Shown here: positions 43,095-51,550 of the stretch, one piece after another
Layout: every line of letters starts with the position of its first letter
Numbering within the stretch: position 1 is the first letter of the stretch
Assembly (NCBI RefSeq): GCF_001975725.1
Contig: NZ_CP019434.1
Span: 868,001-932,000, forward strand
Source of the DNA: Acidihalobacter ferrooxydans
GTDB taxonomy: Bacteria > Pseudomonadota > Gammaproteobacteria > DSM-5130 > Acidihalobacteraceae
DNA: 64,000 nucleotides
Direction: 5' to 3'
Notes under the pieces: model-generated
Seen by the model: the letters and a program-made list of their open reading frames with translations, nothing else
Told to the model about the DNA's origin: nothing
Database searches by the model: none
Made by a program: the position numbers and the translations under genes

Positions 43095-45185
43095 TCAACT
43101 CAGTGCCGAAAAATCGTAATCCATCCGTTCGGTTGGTGGCTGCAGGAAATTGCCTTGCACGTAATTTACCCCCATGCCCCATAGAATCGACATGCTGTTG
43201 GGATCCTCAACGTGTTGGGCAATGACGAGGCGCCCTTCGGCATGCGCCTGCGCCGTGATGGTTTTTATGCTTTCCTGATTTTCGGTGTTATTCGGTAGGT
43301 CGACCATGTAGGCGGCATCCAGCTTGAGAAAATCCGCCGGCACCTGTTTGAGCAACTGGAAGGGATTGGCGCCGATGCCGAAGTCTTCAAGCGCAAGGCG
43401 GCTATGCAGTTGATGAATGCCTTTGAGAAATTCACGCGTCTGGCGAAGGTGGTTGACGGCAATACCGGTCTTGATTTCAAAAACCAGCCGGTCGCCGAGA
43501 ATATGGACCTCTTTCATTTTCCCGACAAGCCAGGGCAATGTGTCTGGATCCTGGAGCAGACTCGCGCTTAATTTGATGAACAGGGTGGGCGATCCGCGAT
43601 CGTCCATTGCGGTTTCTGCAAGTTTTTGCAAGGCATTGTGAATGATCCAGCGGTCAAGCATTTTCGCCATGTCGGTGCGTTCCGCGCTGGGCATGAATTC
43701 CTTCGCGGGTACCGCGTTATCTTTTTCGTCAAGCAGATGAATGTAAACGTCGTATTGGTTGGCGGAGTCGCCATGCAGACTGACGATGGGCTGGAAAAGC
43801 AGGCGTAAACGCCCCTCTTTGATGCCGCTACGCAAGCGGTCTGTCCATATCCCATCGATTTGTTTCTGACTCATTTCACCCTCGCGCGGGCGGTAGATCT
43901 GCGCGCGTGCGCCGCCTGCCTCGGCCGCCTGGGTGAACGCGCGTTCGGCCCGTTCAAGCAGTTCGTTCGGGCCGGGGGCATTTTCGTCGATGATGGCGGC
44001 GCCTATAGTGACTGTGGTGGAAATCGAACGATTGTCCAACTCATAGATGTGATTGCTGGCGGTATCGAGCAAGTGATCCATCAGCTTGTGCAAGGATTTC
44101 GGTTCCCAAGTGTGGCTGAGTACCATGAAGCGGTTGCCTTCGAAACGGCATGCAATGTCGCCTTCGGGGAGATTTTCATCGAGCAGTTTGCCGAATTCCG
44201 CAAGAATGAGGTCGCTGCCCGAAATGCCGAAAGCTTCCTTCAGTTCTCCGAAACGGTCCAATACGATGCTGAGCAACGATCGATTTCCCGCGCCCTTCGC
44301 AGCTTTGGCGTTAGCCTCACTGAGTTGATCCATAAAAAATTTACGGTTGTAGAGGCCGGTCATCAGATCGCGCTGACTCAGGTAATTGATCTGCTTTTCG
44401 AGTTCTTTGGAATCGCCTTGCTGCCGGATGACGATTTGCGTGCAGGCTTCGCCATCGATCGAGGCCGGAGAGAACGCGAGTTCGCCATCGAACCGTTCGC
44501 CGCTCAGTGTGACCAGGTGAACCTGGAGGCTCTCCCCTGCCTGGTTCTCATGGCCGTAGTGGCGCAGAAAGGTTTTCAATTTCCCCTGATCGTCATGGGT
44601 GACCAGGTCCATGATCGGCACGCCTTCAATCTCTTCACTGTCACTAAAACCGAACATGTCGAGATAGGACGGATTGGCGAAGATATGCATTCCGTCGGTG
44701 ACGTAGGCAATAGCATCCTTGGAGCTGGCCAACAGAGTCTGACAGCGCTTCTCGGCTTCGCGTAAGGTAGCTTGTGCGTGTTTAAGCTGTCGCCATGTGA
44801 ACTGGGTGTTCGCGGTGCGGGCGATGGCATGCTTGAAATGGCAATGATTGTCGCGCTTGATGACATCATCGGCTCCGGCATCCAGATACCCGCACAGATC
44901 CTCAGGGGGGTGATCGAGCAGGACAAGCACCGGCACATGGCGCCCCGCCTGCTCGATATGAGCCATTAATGTGCCCAGGTCGAAATCGAGTTGTTCCAGG
45001 GCGGCGATGATGACGTCAGGACTGCTCTGCTTGAGCTGTTCATCGAGTTCCTGATCTGATTGGGCCATGGTGGGGCGAACGGCAAAGCCTGCGCTCTTGA
45101 TCGAGCTGATCAATTCCTCGGCCTGATTGAGGTTGGGCACGAGCATGAGGGGTCTGAGAAGCTTGTCTACCATGGCTGGGTCCAT
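43095..45185 (-). CDS. FimX-like protein: receiver-like, PAS, degenerate GGDEF and EAL domains
   Basis: A 696-residue protein. Residues 10-125 resemble a receiver domain (SPDVIIAALEQLDFDLGTLM, YLDAGADDVIKRD) without a clear phospho-acceptor. A PAS domain follows (about 140-250; YVTDGMHIFANPSYLDMFGF), then a GGDEF domain whose active site is degenerate (CRFEGNRFMVLSH) and an EAL domain where the EAL motif is replaced (RLLFQPIVSLHG, YDVYIHL). Both activities should be lost, as in FimX, which binds c-di-GMP through its EAL domain to control type IV pilus assembly. The upstream gene, 38 bp away, encodes a PilZ-like protein, supporting a c-di-GMP relay. Confidence 0.85.
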   Translation of the reverse strand: MDPAMVDKLLRPLMLVPNLNQAEELISSIKSAGFAVRPTMAQSDQELDEQLKQSSPDVIIAALEQLDFDLGTLMAHIEQAGRHVPVLVLLDHPPEDLCGYLDAGADDVIKRDNHCHFKHAIARTANTQFTWRQLKHAQATLREAEKRCQTLLASSKDAIAYVTDGMHIFANPSYLDMFGFSDSEEIEGVPIMDLVTHDDQGKLKTFLRHYGHENQAGESLQVHLVTLSGERFDGELAFSPASIDGEACTQIVIRQQGDSKELEKQINYLSQRDLMTGLYNRKFFMDQLSEANAKAAKGAGNRSLLSIVLDRFGELKEAFGISGSDLILAEFGKLLDENLPEGDIACRFEGNRFMVLSHTWEPKSLHKLMDHLLDTASNHIYELDNRSISTTVTIGAAIIDENAPGPNELLERAERAFTQAAEAGGARAQIYRPREGEMSQKQIDGIWTDRLRSGIKEGRLRLLFQPIVSLHGDSANQYDVYIHLLDEKDNAVPAKEFMPSAERTDMAKMLDRWIIHNALQKLAETAMDDRGSPTLFIKLSASLLQDPDTLPWLVGKMKEVHILGDRLVFEIKTGIAVNHLRQTREFLKGIHQLHSRLALEDFGIGANPFQLLKQVPADFLKLDAAYMVDLPNNTENQESIKTITAQAHAEGRLVIAQHVEDPNSMSILWGMGVNYVQGNFLQPPTERMDYDFSALS

Positions 45186-45223
45186 CGATGTCCGGGTATG
45201 GGATGAATGTGTTCAGGCACGGA

Positions 45224-47026
45224 TTAGATGTCGCGCCAAATGGAATCGTCCAGTTCTACGTCTACTTTTTCGGTTTTTTGGGGCGGATCGGCATCCACTT
45301 CGGATCCGCCGCAGAGAAATTGCGTGAACGAATGCGAATGTTCCATCTGTTCCAGCAAGCAGACGTCGCTGACCCTTTCTCCTGCATGTACGGTGACTTT
45401 TTGGCCGGTGTGCAGTTGGCCGGAAGGCACGATCAGCGAGTTGGGATGTCGCGCAGCGTCGGATCCTGGCAGGATCAGGGTGTCGATCAGTTCGCTTTGA
45501 CCTTGAGGGTCTGATTCGCAGCGCAGACTGGCGCAGATGCATTGCGACGCGAGCAGGTCTACACCGACAATAAGCCCGCTTTCGGCAACGTCGTGCATCC
45601 AGCGGATTATGCCGAGACGCCAGACCGAGTGGTGTTCTTCGAGTTCGCGCAAGGCGATGATTTCGCCGACTTGCGCGCGTACCGCCTGTTCTCCTGTCCA
45701 GCGGATACCGAAACCACCGGGGCTGGCGCTGACCAGAGTCCATGTGCTCCAGCTGTCCGGAATCGAGTCTTCGTCGACTGTGTCATGTGCCGGCCCGCGT
45801 TCGATGTCGCGCGCATCCCATTTCGACTCGTTGGACATCAGGCCCCAGATGTCTTCCTGGGTGGCGTTGGGGTCGTAGTAGCCCTGTTGCGCTCCGTCAT
45901 TGCGCAGGGTGTCGTGAATCGTTTGCAGGTTGTAGAGGCTCGAAGTCGAAACTTCCAGATCGGGTGTGGCGAGGCGGGCGATCGATGAGGAAAGTGCCGG
46001 GTCGTCTTCGATGGCCCGATGGATCGGGTCGAAGCCGATGGCGACATGGATCATCCCCTCACTTGCGGTGCGCGCGAACCGCCGTTTTCCGGTGCTGGTC
46101 AGGTTCTTGTAAACGCGCCGAAGTTGATCGGCGGTGAGCGTGCGTGAATGTCTGGAGTCGTCAGCGTGATGCTGCATGTCGGCGCGCATATGAGCGAGTA
46201 ATGCGTCGAGATTGAAGCACCGGATGCTTTGCATGGCTGGAATTTCGCTCTGCATCAGATAGGCAGGGGCGCGGTCCAGTTCGAGATTGGCGATGTACGT
46301 GCCCTCGCGGGAATCCGGTTCAGGTGTCTGGCTGATCGTCACGAGATCGACGAGCGGCGCGTAATAGTCGTTCAGGCGTATGCACTCGTTTTTCCTGAGC
46401 GCGTTTGGCATGCTCAGCGCACACAACGCGATCCGTTTGTAACTCTGCGCTGGCGTTGTTGATGGCGCTGTGTGGTCTTCGCAGCCAGGTACGGGATGAT
46501 CAATGACTCCATGCTCTTCAGCAAAGCCATAAACGAGATGGATGTCGTGCCAGAGCCCCGCCGGTTCCGGTTCATACAACTGGACAGAGCGGAGAAAAAT
46601 TTCGCCCATGAAGTGTAGTGCGCGCTGTGTTGCCAGCGCCGTGAGGGCGGTGTCCGTGCTCTGGGCTTTGGCGATGTCGCGCATCGCATGTTCATAACCG
46701 GTGGCGATTTCTTTCTGCAGCGTGAGCATGAGCCGCAGAATCTTGCGACCCTTGCGCGGGAGCGGCAGCGAACGGGCAACGAATTGTTTTTGTAGGTGCG
46801 CGAGGATGATCAAGGCCGGTTCGATCATCGTTTCCATGTTCTCGATACGTTGCCGGGGCGGCATGTCGAGGCGATTGAGTTCCAAGAGGCTGTTGTAAAA
46901 GCGCCGTGATGTCTCCCCCATATTGACGAGCGGCAGTTCCTTGACCCAGTGGCGCAGGGCACGCGGGTTGGTGGGAACCGCGCCGTCTCCAAGCGTACTT
47001 TTATGATTGAGCGATGGCCAAAGCAT
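45224..47026 (-). CDS. PilZ-like domain protein paired with the FimX-like protein
   Basis: A 600-residue protein starting at ATG 47026 (MLWPSLNHKSTLGDGAV); the frame is open for a further 99 codons, but these run into a MITE and are unlikely to be used. The first 400 residues are helical and of no family I can name (LVNMGETSRRFYNSLLELNR, ILAHLQKQFVARSLPLPRKG). The C-terminal 170 residues form a PilZ-like beta-barrel (TLVSASPGGFGIRWTGEQAV, LGIIRWMHDVAESGLIVGVD), with a variant DxSxxG motif and no obvious RxxxR. Co-transcription with the degenerate GGDEF-EAL gene points to c-di-GMP control of pili or surface behaviour. Confidence 0.7.
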   Translation of the reverse strand: MLWPSLNHKSTLGDGAVPTNPRALRHWVKELPLVNMGETSRRFYNSLLELNRLDMPPRQRIENMETMIEPALIILAHLQKQFVARSLPLPRKGRKILRLMLTLQKEIATGYEHAMRDIAKAQSTDTALTALATQRALHFMGEIFLRSVQLYEPEPAGLWHDIHLVYGFAEEHGVIDHPVPGCEDHTAPSTTPAQSYKRIALCALSMPNALRKNECIRLNDYYAPLVDLVTISQTPEPDSREGTYIANLELDRAPAYLMQSEIPAMQSIRCFNLDALLAHMRADMQHHADDSRHSRTLTADQLRRVYKNLTSTGKRRFARTASEGMIHVAIGFDPIHRAIEDDPALSSSIARLATPDLEVSTSSLYNLQTIHDTLRNDGAQQGYYDPNATQEDIWGLMSNESKWDARDIERGPAHDTVDEDSIPDSWSTWTLVSASPGGFGIRWTGEQAVRAQVGEIIALRELEEHHSVWRLGIIRWMHDVAESGLIVGVDLLASQCICASLRCESDPQGQSELIDTLILPGSDAARHPNSLIVPSGQLHTGQKVTVHAGERVSDVCLLEQMEHSHSFTQFLCGGSEVDADPPQKTEKVDVELDDSIWRDI

Positions 47027-47141
47027 GGTGGTTCTGCCCTGCGGATGGATAAGAGTGATTGATTCGTATTGAGTTGAGTGTAACGCCAACCTTTGCACAA
47101 TGGTGATTAAATCGCGATATGTTATCCCGGATGCTTCATAA

Positions 47142-47309
47142 TCAGGAGTCTGTTGGACTTGGAGGATCGTTGCGAGGCGAGTGGGGAATGGAGGCCAGTT
47201 TCTCGCTCTTTTGAGGGCGAGTGGTTCTATTCGACGAAAAAGAGCGGGGGAAATGGACGCATTATTCCATCGCCGCAGTCGATTCTTTCCAAGTCCGACA
47301 GGCTCCTGG
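47142..47309. mobile_element. 168-bp MITE with 22-bp terminal inverted repeats
   Basis: The left end TCAGGAGTCTGTTGGACTTG (47142-) and, read on the other strand, the right end CCAGGAGCCTGTCGGACTTG (to 47309) match at 19 of 22 positions. There is no transposase, and the interior is noncoding. The same end sequence TCCGACAGGCTCCTGG occurs alone at 57785-57800, and GGAGCCTGTCGGAC forms the dabB leader at 7387-7400, so the family is dispersed. It lies 116 bp upstream of the PilZ-like start. Confidence 0.65.
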
Positions 47310-47337
47310 TGCTGATATCGCACCGGATGGTGTTTTC

Positions 47338-47450
47338 ACAAGGGGATTTCAGAAGGAGCGGCGTATCGGCGATGACGGCCGACTAAGGAATATTCCTTGT
47401 TAAATCAAGAGGCCCGCGAGATCGGCGGGAACTTGTGAAGCATTCGGCTT
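47338..47450. repeat. DR2 dispersed repeat at the epmB 3' end
   Basis: It includes GGCGATGACGGCCGACTAAG, GGAATATTCC and CCCGCGAGATCGGCGGG and ends TTGTGAAGCATTCGGC. It is repeated in the second duplication copy (47622-47734), on the opposite strand at 52466-52572 and partly at 7051-7092. The CCCGC...GCGGG hairpin lies just past the epmB stop and may terminate transcription. Confidence 0.6.
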
Positions 47451-47610
47451 ATGGCTCTTCGTGCGAAAAAACGGGCGTTTTGGACGGTTTGCCCGCTTGT
47501 TCACGCACCAGCTTCGGTACCAGGTAGCCCGGCAGGCGTGCGCGCAGCGATTGCATGATGCGCAGTGCGGTTGCGTCGTCGACGTGAAAGTGCGCTGCGC
47601 CGGCTACCGG
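47449..47610 (-). pseudogene. Duplicated 3' fragment of epmB
   Basis: Identical to the last 162 bases (54 codons including stop) of epmB, created by the 284-bp tandem duplication. It has no start and no upstream coding sequence and should not be expressed as a protein. Confidence 0.88.
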
Positions 47611-47732
47611 ATGGTGTTTTCACAAGGGGATTTCAGAAGGAGCGGCGTATCGGCGATGACGGCCGACTAAGGAATATTCCTTGTTAAATCAAGAGGCCCG
47701 CGAGATCGGCGGGAACTTGTGAAGCATTCGGC

Positions 47733-48758
47733 TTATGGCTCTTCGTGCGAAAAAACGGGCGTTTTGGACGGTTTGCCCGCTTGTTCACGCACCAGCTTCG
47801 GTACCAGGTAGCCCGGCAGGCGTGCGCGCAGCGATTGCATGATGCGCAGTGCGGTTGCGTCGTCGACGTGAAAGTGCGCTGCGCCGGCTACCGGGTCGAG
47901 CAGATGCAGATAGTAGGGCAGTACACGGCACTCGAAGAGCCGCTGGCTGAGATCGTCCAGGGCTGATGACGAGTCGTTGACGCCCTTTAACAGCACACTT
48001 TGGTTGAGTAGATGGGCGCCTGCGGCATGCAGGCGCGATAGCGCTTGCGCGACGTTCGCGTCGAGTTCGTTGGCGTGATTGGCGTGGATGACGCAGATGA
48101 TGCGCAGGCGACTGCCGCGTATCCAATCCAGCAGTGTCGAGTCGATGCGTTCCGGGAGTACGACGGGCAGGCGGGTATGCAGGCGCAGGCGACGCAGGTG
48201 CGGTATGTCAGCGAGCGCGCGGACCAGGGCGCCGAGCTTGGCGTCATCGAGGACGAGCGGATCGCCGCCGCTGAGAATGAGTTCTTCGACTTCCGGGTGC
48301 GCGCGCAGGTAGCTCAGCGCGTCCTGCCAATGCCCGCCTGACGGGTTGGATTCCGCATAGGGGAAATGGCGGCGGAAGCAGTAGCGACAGTGAATGGCGC
48401 AGGCGCCGGTACTGACCAGCAGGACGCGCCCATGGTATTTGTGCAGCACGCCTGGCGCCACTTCGGCGGACAGGTCGCCCACCGGGTCGGCCACGTAACC
48501 GGGGATGTCGAGAAGTTCGCGCGCCTGCGGCAGAACCTGCAGCAGAAGCGGATCATGCGGATCGCCGGGGCGCATGCGTGCGACGTAGCCGCGCGGCACC
48601 AGCATTCGAAAACCGGTGTCCGCAGGGGGATGCGCGCCGACCGCGTGCGCATCGAGCCCCAACAGCGCGAGCAGTTCGGCCGGTTCACGCAGGGCTTCCC
48701 GCAGGGCGATGCGCCATGCGGGTGTGGTGTTCAGTGGCAGGGCGCTTACAGGTATCAT
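47733..48758 (-). CDS. epmB: EF-P beta-lysylation protein EpmB
   Basis: A 341-residue radical SAM enzyme that converts lysine to (R)-beta-lysine for modification of elongation factor P. The [4Fe-4S] motif is Cys120-x3-Cys124-x2-Cys127 in STGACAIHCRYCFRRHFPYA. The lysine 2,3-aminomutase pattern continues with ELILSGGDPLVLDDAKLGAL, RLRLHTRLPVVLPERI and HLLNQSVLLKGVND. It is shorter than catabolic KamA, as expected for EpmB, and is divergent from efp, its pathway partner. The last 54 codons are within the 284-bp duplication but remain intact. Confidence 0.94.
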   Translation of the reverse strand: MIPVSALPLNTTPAWRIALREALREPAELLALLGLDAHAVGAHPPADTGFRMLVPRGYVARMRPGDPHDPLLLQVLPQARELLDIPGYVADPVGDLSAEVAPGVLHKYHGRVLLVSTGACAIHCRYCFRRHFPYAESNPSGGHWQDALSYLRAHPEVEELILSGGDPLVLDDAKLGALVRALADIPHLRRLRLHTRLPVVLPERIDSTLLDWIRGSRLRIICVIHANHANELDANVAQALSRLHAAGAHLLNQSVLLKGVNDSSSALDDLSQRLFECRVLPYYLHLLDPVAGAAHFHVDDATALRIMQSLRARLPGYLVPKLVREQAGKPSKTPVFSHEEP

Positions 48759-48867
48759 AGGCGGCTTATTTTAACGGGCATCCCGGACAGCCGTCACGCG
48801 TGCCCCCATCCGGTGTGTGACAGCACGATGCGGCGGATCATTCGATTCGCCGCCGCGAGAGGACATT

Positions 48868-49434
48868 ATGGCAACGTATAGTACCAGCGAATTCAAGAAC
48901 GGACTGAAGATCATGCTTGACGGTGATCCGTACAACATTGTCGAGAATGAGTTTGTCAAACCCGGCAAGGGCCAGGCTTTCAATCGCGTGAAAATACGCA
49001 ATCTCAAGAGTGGGCGGGTCATCGACAAGACGTTCAAGTCCGGTGAAAGCGTGGAAGCGGCCGATGTGGTTGACGTCGATATGCAGTATCTCTACACCGA
49101 TGGCGAGTTCTGGCATTTCATGGTGCCGGACACGTTCGAGCAGTACGCCGCGGGCGAGGCCGCGCTGGCCGATGCCAAGCCATGGCTCAAGGAACAGGAT
49201 GTGTGCATTGTTACGCTCTGGAACGGTCAGCCGCTCAGCGTGACGCCGCCAAACTTCGTCGAACTCAAGATCGTCGAGACCGACCCGGGCATTCGCGGCG
49301 ACACGGCCACTGGCGGCACCAAGCCGGCAACCCTGGAAACCGGGGCGGTGGTCAAGGTGCCGCTGTTCATCGAGGAAGGTGAGGTGCTCAAGGTCGATAC
49401 GCGCACTGGCGAATACGTCTCGCGCGTCAAGTGA
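48868..49434 (+). CDS. efp: Elongation factor P
   Basis: A 188-residue translation factor that relieves ribosome stalling at polyproline stretches. The KOW-like domain has [20 protein letters not shown] and the modification site Lys34 in [20 protein letters not shown]. Two OB-fold domains follow, ending GEYVSRVK. Lys34 together with the neighbouring epmA and epmB genes means beta-lysylation rather than rhamnosylation (Arg32 type). ATG 48868 has GAGAGGA at 48856-48862. Its stop overlaps the epmA GTG start (GTGA). Confidence 0.96.
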   Translation: MATYSTSEFKNGLKIMLDGDPYNIVENEFVKPGKGQAFNRVKIRNLKSGRVIDKTFKSGESVEAADVVDVDMQYLYTDGEFWHFMVPDTFEQYAAGEAALADAKPWLKEQDVCIVTLWNGQPLSVTPPNFVELKIVETDPGIRGDTATGGTKPATLETGAVVKVPLFIEEGEVLKVDTRTGEYVSRVK

Positions 49435-50393
49435 ACGACTGGCAACCGGCGGCCTCGCGCGAGGCCCTGCGCCAGAGAGCCCGTATGCTGGCCGGCATAC
49501 GGGCTTTTTTCGCGCAGGCGAACGTGCTCGAAGTGGCCACGCCGATGTTGTCGCATGCCGCGACGACCGATGTGCAGATCGACAGCTTCACTGTTACATC
49601 CGGGGCGCAGCCCCGTTATTTGCACACTTCGCCCGAGTTTCCGATGAAGCGGTTGCTGGCGGCGGGCAGCGGCGATATCTATCAGATCTGCCAGGTTTTC
49701 CGGGTAGACGAAGCGGGCCGTTTGCACAATCCAGAATTCAGTCTGCTCGAATGGTACCGCGTCGGCTGGGACACCGGGCAGTTGATCGAAGAGGTCGTGA
49801 GCCTGATTCAGACCGCTGCGGATGCGCTGGGGAGGAGGGCGCCGATACATGTGCGCCGGATGAGTTATGCGCAGGCCTTTCACGAGGCTTTGGCGCTCGA
49901 TGCGCATGCCGCCACGGTGCAGCAGCTGTGCGCTGCCGGCGAGCACTTTGGGCTGGGCGTCGTAGGCAGGCTCGACCGTGATGGCTGGCTCGATGTGTTG
50001 CTCAGCGAATGCGTGGCGGCCGGATTTCCTGCCGACAGCCTGACGGTGATCGATGCGTACCCCGCCAGCCAGGCGGCGCTGGCGCGTATCCGCCCCGGTA
50101 CGCCGCCGGTTGCCGAGCGGTTTGAAGTGTTCGTGGGGCCGGTCGAACTCGCCAACGGCTTTCACGAGTTGGCGGACGCCCACGAGCAGGCGGCGCGCTT
50201 CACTCGGGATAATCGCCGCCGCGGCGAACTGGGGCGCGCGCAAATGCCGGCTGACGAGCGTCTGCTTGCCGCGCTCGCAGCCGGTTTCCCGGATTGCGCG
50301 GGCGTTGCGCTGGGCCTTGACCGTCTGCTGATGTGGCTGGGCGGCTGGGAGCGGATCGATCAGGTGCTGGCGTTTCCCTGGGCGCGGGCCTGA
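49431..50393 (+). CDS. epmA: EF-P--(R)-beta-lysine ligase EpmA
   Basis: A 320-residue class II lysyl-tRNA synthetase catalytic domain lacking the anticodon-binding part. Motif 2 appears as [20 protein letters not shown] with [20 protein letters not shown] and EFSLLEWYR; motif 3 is near the end in [17 protein letters not shown]. EpmA activates beta-lysine with ATP and attaches it to Lys34 of EF-P. GTG 49431 overlaps the efp stop, which couples enzyme to substrate synthesis. Its last 34 bases overlap the end of the convergent psd gene. Confidence 0.95.
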   Translation: MNDWQPAASREALRQRARMLAGIRAFFAQANVLEVATPMLSHAATTDVQIDSFTVTSGAQPRYLHTSPEFPMKRLLAAGSGDIYQICQVFRVDEAGRLHNPEFSLLEWYRVGWDTGQLIEEVVSLIQTAADALGRRAPIHVRRMSYAQAFHEALALDAHAATVQQLCAAGEHFGLGVVGRLDRDGWLDVLLSECVAAGFPADSLTVIDAYPASQAALARIRPGTPPVAERFEVFVGPVELANGFHELADAHEQAARFTRDNRRRGELGRAQMPADERLLAALAAGFPDCAGVALGLDRLLMWLGGWERIDQVLAFPWARA

Positions 50394-51244
50394 GTGCCGA
50401 TGCGCTGGCCCATGCGCAGCGGTGAGCCCGCCGCTAGGCCTGCATCCCAGCTCATCGCACCGGGTCCGAAGATCAGAATCACGGTCGAACCCATGTTGAA
50501 GCGACCCAGTTCGCTACCACGCGCGAGGCGCACGGCGCCTTCGGCGTCCGCATGGGGCGGGTAGTCGGTTTCGCGCGCGACCTTGCCCGGTGGCGGTGTG
50601 ATCAGGCCGGCCCAGACGGTTTCGATGGCCGCGACGTTGATCGCGCCGACCAGCACTGCGGCCATTGGCCCGAGCGCGGTGTCGAAGTGCGCGATGACGC
50701 GTTCATTGCGTGCGAACAGGCGTGGAATGGTCGCCACGGTGTGCGGCGCCACGCTGAACAGGCGGCCGGGCACGTACGTCATGCGGGTCAAGATGCCGTC
50801 GAGCGGCATGTGGATGCGGTGGTAGTCGCGCGGCGAGAGATACAGCGTGGCGAAACAGCCGTTGCGATACGGCGCCGCCTGATGTTCGCCGCCGAGTAAT
50901 TCGACCAGCGAATAGTCACGGCCCTTGGCCTGGAATACGCGGGTGTCGTCGACTGTGCCGATTGCGCTGACCGTCCCGTCCACAGGGCAGGCAATGGTGT
51001 CCGGTTGCTGCGCGAGCGGACGTGCGCCATCGCGTAACGCACGGGTAAAGAAGGCGTTGAAGGTCGGATAGGCGGTCGGATCGGGATTTTTCGCCTCATT
51101 CAGATCGACGCCGTAGCGGGCGCTGAACCAGCGGATGACAGCTGGCACCAGCGGCGATCGAAGACGCGTGGCACGGAAGATCAGGCGCGAAACTGCATGC
51201 TGTGGCAGGACGTAAAGCGGCCAGGACTTCAGATAGGCGAGCAT
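50360..51244 (-). CDS. psd: Phosphatidylserine decarboxylase
   Basis: A 294-residue proenzyme that makes phosphatidylethanolamine at the inner membrane. The self-cleavage motif that yields the pyruvoyl group is Gly-Ser-Thr in LGRFNMGSTVILIFGPGAM near the C-terminus. Other features are YPTFNAFFTRALRDGARPL, ACPVDGTVSAIG and YLSPRDYHRIHMPLDGILTR with the catalytic His. ATG 51244 was chosen because MLAYLKSWPLYVLPQHAVSR matches the family start. It overlaps epmA tail to tail by 34 bp, without room for a terminator. Confidence 0.94.
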   Translation of the reverse strand: MLAYLKSWPLYVLPQHAVSRLIFRATRLRSPLVPAVIRWFSARYGVDLNEAKNPDPTAYPTFNAFFTRALRDGARPLAQQPDTIACPVDGTVSAIGTVDDTRVFQAKGRDYSLVELLGGEHQAAPYRNGCFATLYLSPRDYHRIHMPLDGILTRMTYVPGRLFSVAPHTVATIPRLFARNERVIAHFDTALGPMAAVLVGAINVAAIETVWAGLITPPPGKVARETDYPPHADAEGAVRLARGSELGRFNMGSTVILIFGPGAMSWDAGLAAGSPLRMGQRIGTQARAQGNAST

Positions 51245-51312
51245 TGGCGAGTGTGTCCGGTGGGAGCGATCCGCGCGGGCCAGCGCCGGCACCGCAAAAC
51301 GGACGGTATTAT

Positions 51313-51492
51313 CCCAGATAATCCATCAGGAGTGGTGCCCTTGCCTGACCTATGAATATACTTAAAAATTTTCTTCGTTCGGGCATGTGCAGCGGCATGT
51401 AAAACGATGCTGCTCGCTGAAGAATATTCCCTGTGCATCCAAATCTCTGCACAATCACCGCCCTCGACGAATGGATGGATTATCTAGAATGA
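51313..51492. repeat. DR1 dispersed repeat, copy D (about 180 bp)
   Basis: The left end CCCAGATAATCCATCAGGAG and the right end, read on the other strand as TCTAGATAATCCATCCATTC, share AGATAATCCATC. The interior has TTTTCTTCGTTCGGGCATGT, ACGATGCTGCTCGCTGAAGA and CTGTGCATCCAAATCTCTGC, parallel to copies A-C. It lies between the divergent psd and prmB genes. Confidence 0.68.
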
Positions 51493-51550
51493 TTTCACCG
51501 CAACTTCCGCTAACCTACTGCGCCTGGCGACGCGGATACGAGGCAGGCCG

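Larger units (their letters stand above)
47327..47894. repeat. 284-bp perfect tandem duplication
   Basis: Copies are 47327-47610 and 47611-47894, identical at every base I compared. Each contains one DR2 element and the last 162 bases of epmB. ACCGG occurs at the left border, at the junction and at the right border, so unequal joining at this 5-bp homology would create it. Copy 2 belongs to the intact epmB. Confidence 0.9.
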
